6,619 nucleotides of DNA from Acidobacteriota bacterium (GTDB taxonomy: Bacteria; Acidobacteriota; Terriglobia; Terriglobales; SCQP01), in contig JAKAOE010000107.1 of the NCBI GenBank assembly GCA_021823305.1, positions 1 through 6,619 on the forward strand. Direction: 5' to 3'. How positions within the stretch are numbered: position 1 is the stretch's first letter; every line of letters starts with the position of its first letter. Position numbers and translations under genes: made by a program. Positions 5,121 through 6,619 of the stretch are shown one piece after another. The notes below the pieces were generated by a model. It was not told the origin of the DNA, ran no database searches, and was given only the letters and a program-made list of their open reading frames with translations.

Positions 5121-6452
5121 ATGACCTCGGAACGCCTGTTGCTGATCACGCTGCTGCTCAATCTCGGCGTCATGGCCGCGATCGCGGCGGTGCTGGTGCG
5201 CTCGCTGGCGTTTCAGCGCTGCCTGTACGCCGAGCCGCGGCGGGGGCGGGCGCGGCTGGCGTTCACGCTGTTCGTGGCGCTGCCGCTGGCGGGCGGGGTG
5301 TGGATCCGGCTGGCGGTGACCAGCTTCCACGCCGGCGACCTGAGCCTGGCGGGCGCGCTGCTGCTGGGGCTGATGGGCGGGTACGCGGCGGGCCTGGGCG
5401 GCGGTACGCTGGTGGCGCTGCCGGCGCTGATCGCGCACGAATGGCTGGCGCTGCCGGTATTGGCGGCGGCGGGCGCGGCGGGCGGGCTGCTGCGGCAGGC
5501 GGCGCCGAACCTGGAGGAGATCTGGGATTTCTCACCCTTCATCGACCTGGAGCTGTGGCGCTGGCTGCGCAACCGGCTGGACCGGCCGTTCCGCGACTGG
5601 CAGGCGCTGGTGTTCGCGGTGGTGATCGCCTTCACCGCGCTCCAGCTCGAGCTGGCGCGGCTGGCGCCGGCGCAGCTGTACGCGCTGCACCCGCACACGT
5701 GGTGGGCGGCGGCGGCGGTGGCGGCGACCAACATCCTGCTGCTGGCGATCCCGATCAAGATCTGGAACAACATCCGCAACGAGCGCAAGCTGGAGGCGCA
5801 GCGGCGGCTGCTGGTGCAGGCGCGGCTGGACGCGCTCACGCGCCAGATCAACCCGCACTTCCTGTTCAACACGCTGAATTCGGTGGCCTCGCTGGCGCGT
5901 TTCGACCCGGACACGGCGCGCCTGATGATCGTCAAGCTGTCGAACATCCTGCGGCGCATGCTGCGCCAGCACGACAGCTTCCTGCCGCTGCGCGAGGAGC
6001 TGGCGTTCATGGACGACTATCTCGACATCGAGGTGGTGCGCTTCGGGCGGGAGAAACTGCGGGTGGAAAAGACGATCGCGGACGAAGCACTCGACCTCTA
6101 CGTGCCCAGCATGTTGCTGCAGCCCGTGGTGGAGAACTCGATCCGCCACGGCTTGGCGCCGAAGGTGGAAGGCGGGCGGGTGGCGCTGCGGGCGCGGGTG
6201 GAGGGCGGCGCGATGGTGCTGGAGGTGGAGGACGACGGCGTGGGGATGGAGGCGAGCGGGGAGACGGAGGCCGCGGCGGGCCACGGCATCGGGCTGACCA
6301 ACGTGCGCGAACGGCTGGCGGTGCTGTTCGGCGAGGCGGCGGCGCTGGAAATCGCCAGCAGTGCGGGAGAAGGCACGCGGGTACGGATCCGGCTGCCGCG
6401 GGTGGAAGCGGCGCAGGCGGCGGCGACCGCCGCCTCACTCGCGGGGGAGTAG
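5121..6452 (+). CDS. LytS/YehU-type membrane sensor histidine kinase
   Basis: A 443-residue inner-membrane sensor kinase. The first ~211 residues hold about six hydrophobic segments (roughly 5-27, 46-66, 75-98, 99-123, 160-178, 194-212), resembling the multi-helix sensor region of LytS-type kinases. A coiled, charged linker (RNERKLEAQRRLLVQARLDAL) leads to the His_kinase family box LTRQINPHFLFNTLNS (239-254), with phospho-acceptor His246. ATP-binding signatures follow: N box LQPVVENSIRHG (333-344), G1 DDGVGM (371-376) and G2 GHGIGLTNVRERL (387-399). An Ala-rich tail (427-443) ends the protein. This family normally pairs with a LytTR-domain response regulator and often senses envelope, cell-wall or nutrient signals (for example pyruvate for YpdA/BtsS). 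No regulator gene lies next to it here: ribA is upstream (divergent) and pckA downstream (convergent). The partner is therefore elsewhere in the genome and the signal is unknown. ATG 5121 is supported by AGGA. Confidence 0.93.
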   Translation: MTSERLLLITLLLNLGVMAAIAAVLVRSLAFQRCLYAEPRRGRARLAFTLFVALPLAGGVWIRLAVTSFHAGDLSLAGALLLGLMGGYAAGLGGGTLVALPALIAHEWLALPVLAAAGAAGGLLRQAAPNLEEIWDFSPFIDLELWRWLRNRLDRPFRDWQALVFAVVIAFTALQLELARLAPAQLYALHPHTWWAAAAVAATNILLLAIPIKIWNNIRNERKLEAQRRLLVQARLDALTRQINPHFLFNTLNSVASLARFDPDTARLMIVKLSNILRRMLRQHDSFLPLREELAFMDDYLDIEVVRFGREKLRVEKTIADEALDLYVPSMLLQPVVENSIRHGLAPKVEGGRVALRARVEGGAMVLEVEDDGVGMEASGETEAAAGHGIGLTNVRERLAVLFGEAAALEIASSAGEGTRVRIRLPRVEAAQAAATAASLAGE

Positions 6453-6476
6453 CGGCTAGACGGCCAGGCTAACCGC
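6452..6476 (+). terminator. Imperfect inverted repeat across the convergent kinase/pckA stops
   Basis: GCGGCTAG (6452-6459) and CTAACCGC (6469-6476) can pair over 7 of 8 positions, with one C-A mismatch and a 9-base loop. The repeat covers the end of the kinase and the pckA stop, a location where a shared bidirectional terminator is expected. There is no T tract on either side, so intrinsic termination is unproven. Confidence 0.25.
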
Positions 6477-6619
6477 GCGGGCCGGCGGCCTTAATTTCGG
6501 CCGAGGCGTCGGGGAAGCGCTCGAAGTTGGCGCGGAACAGACCGGCCAGCTCGCGCGCCTTGGCCTCGTAGGCGGCGGCGTCCTTCCACGCCTTGCGCGG
6601 CTGCAACGCCTCGGAGGGC
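6469..6619 (-). CDS. pckA: C-terminus of phosphoenolpyruvate carboxykinase (ATP)
   Basis: The minus-strand frame entering from the right edge encodes 49 residues before TAG at 6471-6469. It reads ALQPRKAWKDAAAYEAKARE, then LAGLFRANFERF and a terminal EIKAAGPRG. This matches the conserved end of ATP-type PEPCK, where L-x-P-R-x-x-W-x-D-x-x-A-Y is followed by A-x-x-L-A-x-x-F-x-x-N-F-x-x-F and a final A-A-G-P. The enzyme converts oxaloacetate and ATP to PEP and CO2 in gluconeogenesis. The catalytic part and start lie outside the window. The gene converges on the histidine kinase with 16 bases between the two stop codons. Confidence 0.87.
   Translation of the reverse strand, partial: PSEALQPRKAWKDAAAYEAKARELAGLFRANFERFPDASAEIKAAGPRG

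Noticed and set aside
5088..5438. N-terminal extension of ribA to an upstream start at 5438
   Set aside because: The extra residues are Arg/Gln/Pro-rich, lie antisense to the kinase coding region, and exceed the RibA family length; the Met at 5087 gives the expected 201 residues.
5300..6472. 390-codon + strand frame overlapping the histidine kinase
   Set aside because: Gly/Ala-rich out-of-frame translation; the kinase frame contains the H, N, G1 and G2 boxes.
1..6619. CRISPR array, tRNA, rRNA, transposase or long direct repeats
   Set aside because: None was seen on reading either strand; repetitive-looking GGCGGC runs are codon-bias effects in Ala/Gly-rich proteins.

Overview
The window is GC-rich bacterial chromosome, with codon third positions heavily G or C and CTG dominating Leu from about base 1860 on. 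It has housekeeping genes on both strands and a likely acquired restriction-modification fragment at the left end. Gene content and the style of the PurC and LytS-type proteins would fit a soil bacterium such as an Acidobacteriota member. That placement is a weak inference; the sequence alone supports only a GC-rich, didermic-like heterotroph.

Left part (1-1759, + strand): the last 68 codons of an unrecognised gene stop at 208. The very next base starts a 516-residue gamma-class N6-adenine DNA methyltransferase with motif X, motif I, NPPY and a TaqI/Eco57I-like C-terminal recognition domain. The layout is that of a type II R-M pair, so the truncated gene is a candidate restriction endonuclease. 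Its sequence does not prove this. Codon use here is visibly less GC3-biased than in the rest of the window, which suggests horizontal acquisition.

Middle (1760-3291, + strand): a 104-base gap with a TTGACA element leads to purC (SAICAR synthase). Six bases after purC comes a CvpA-family membrane protein, so these two probably form one purine-linked operon.

Then the minus strand (3293-5087): transcription would run ribA (GTP cyclohydrolase II), a 172-base gap holding a 43-codon ORF that resembles the first residues of an aldo/keto reductase, then a zinc-dependent medium-chain alcohol dehydrogenase with a strong Shine-Dalgarno. The dehydrogenase ends one base from the cvpA stop (convergent).

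Right part (5088-6619): only 33 bases separate ribA from a divergent LytS/YehU-type sensor histidine kinase (5121-6452, +). They hold a perfect TATAAT on the ribA strand and no ribA Shine-Dalgarno, so ribA may be nearly leaderless. The kinase has no LytTR response regulator beside it in the window. It converges with the C-terminus of ATP-type PEP carboxykinase (pckA, -), which runs off the right edge.

Apart from the R-M fragment the content is central metabolism (purine, riboflavin, gluconeogenesis) plus one signalling gene. I see no CRISPR array, tRNA, rRNA, insertion sequence or obviously new multi-gene system. No gene-free stretch exceeds 300 bases.
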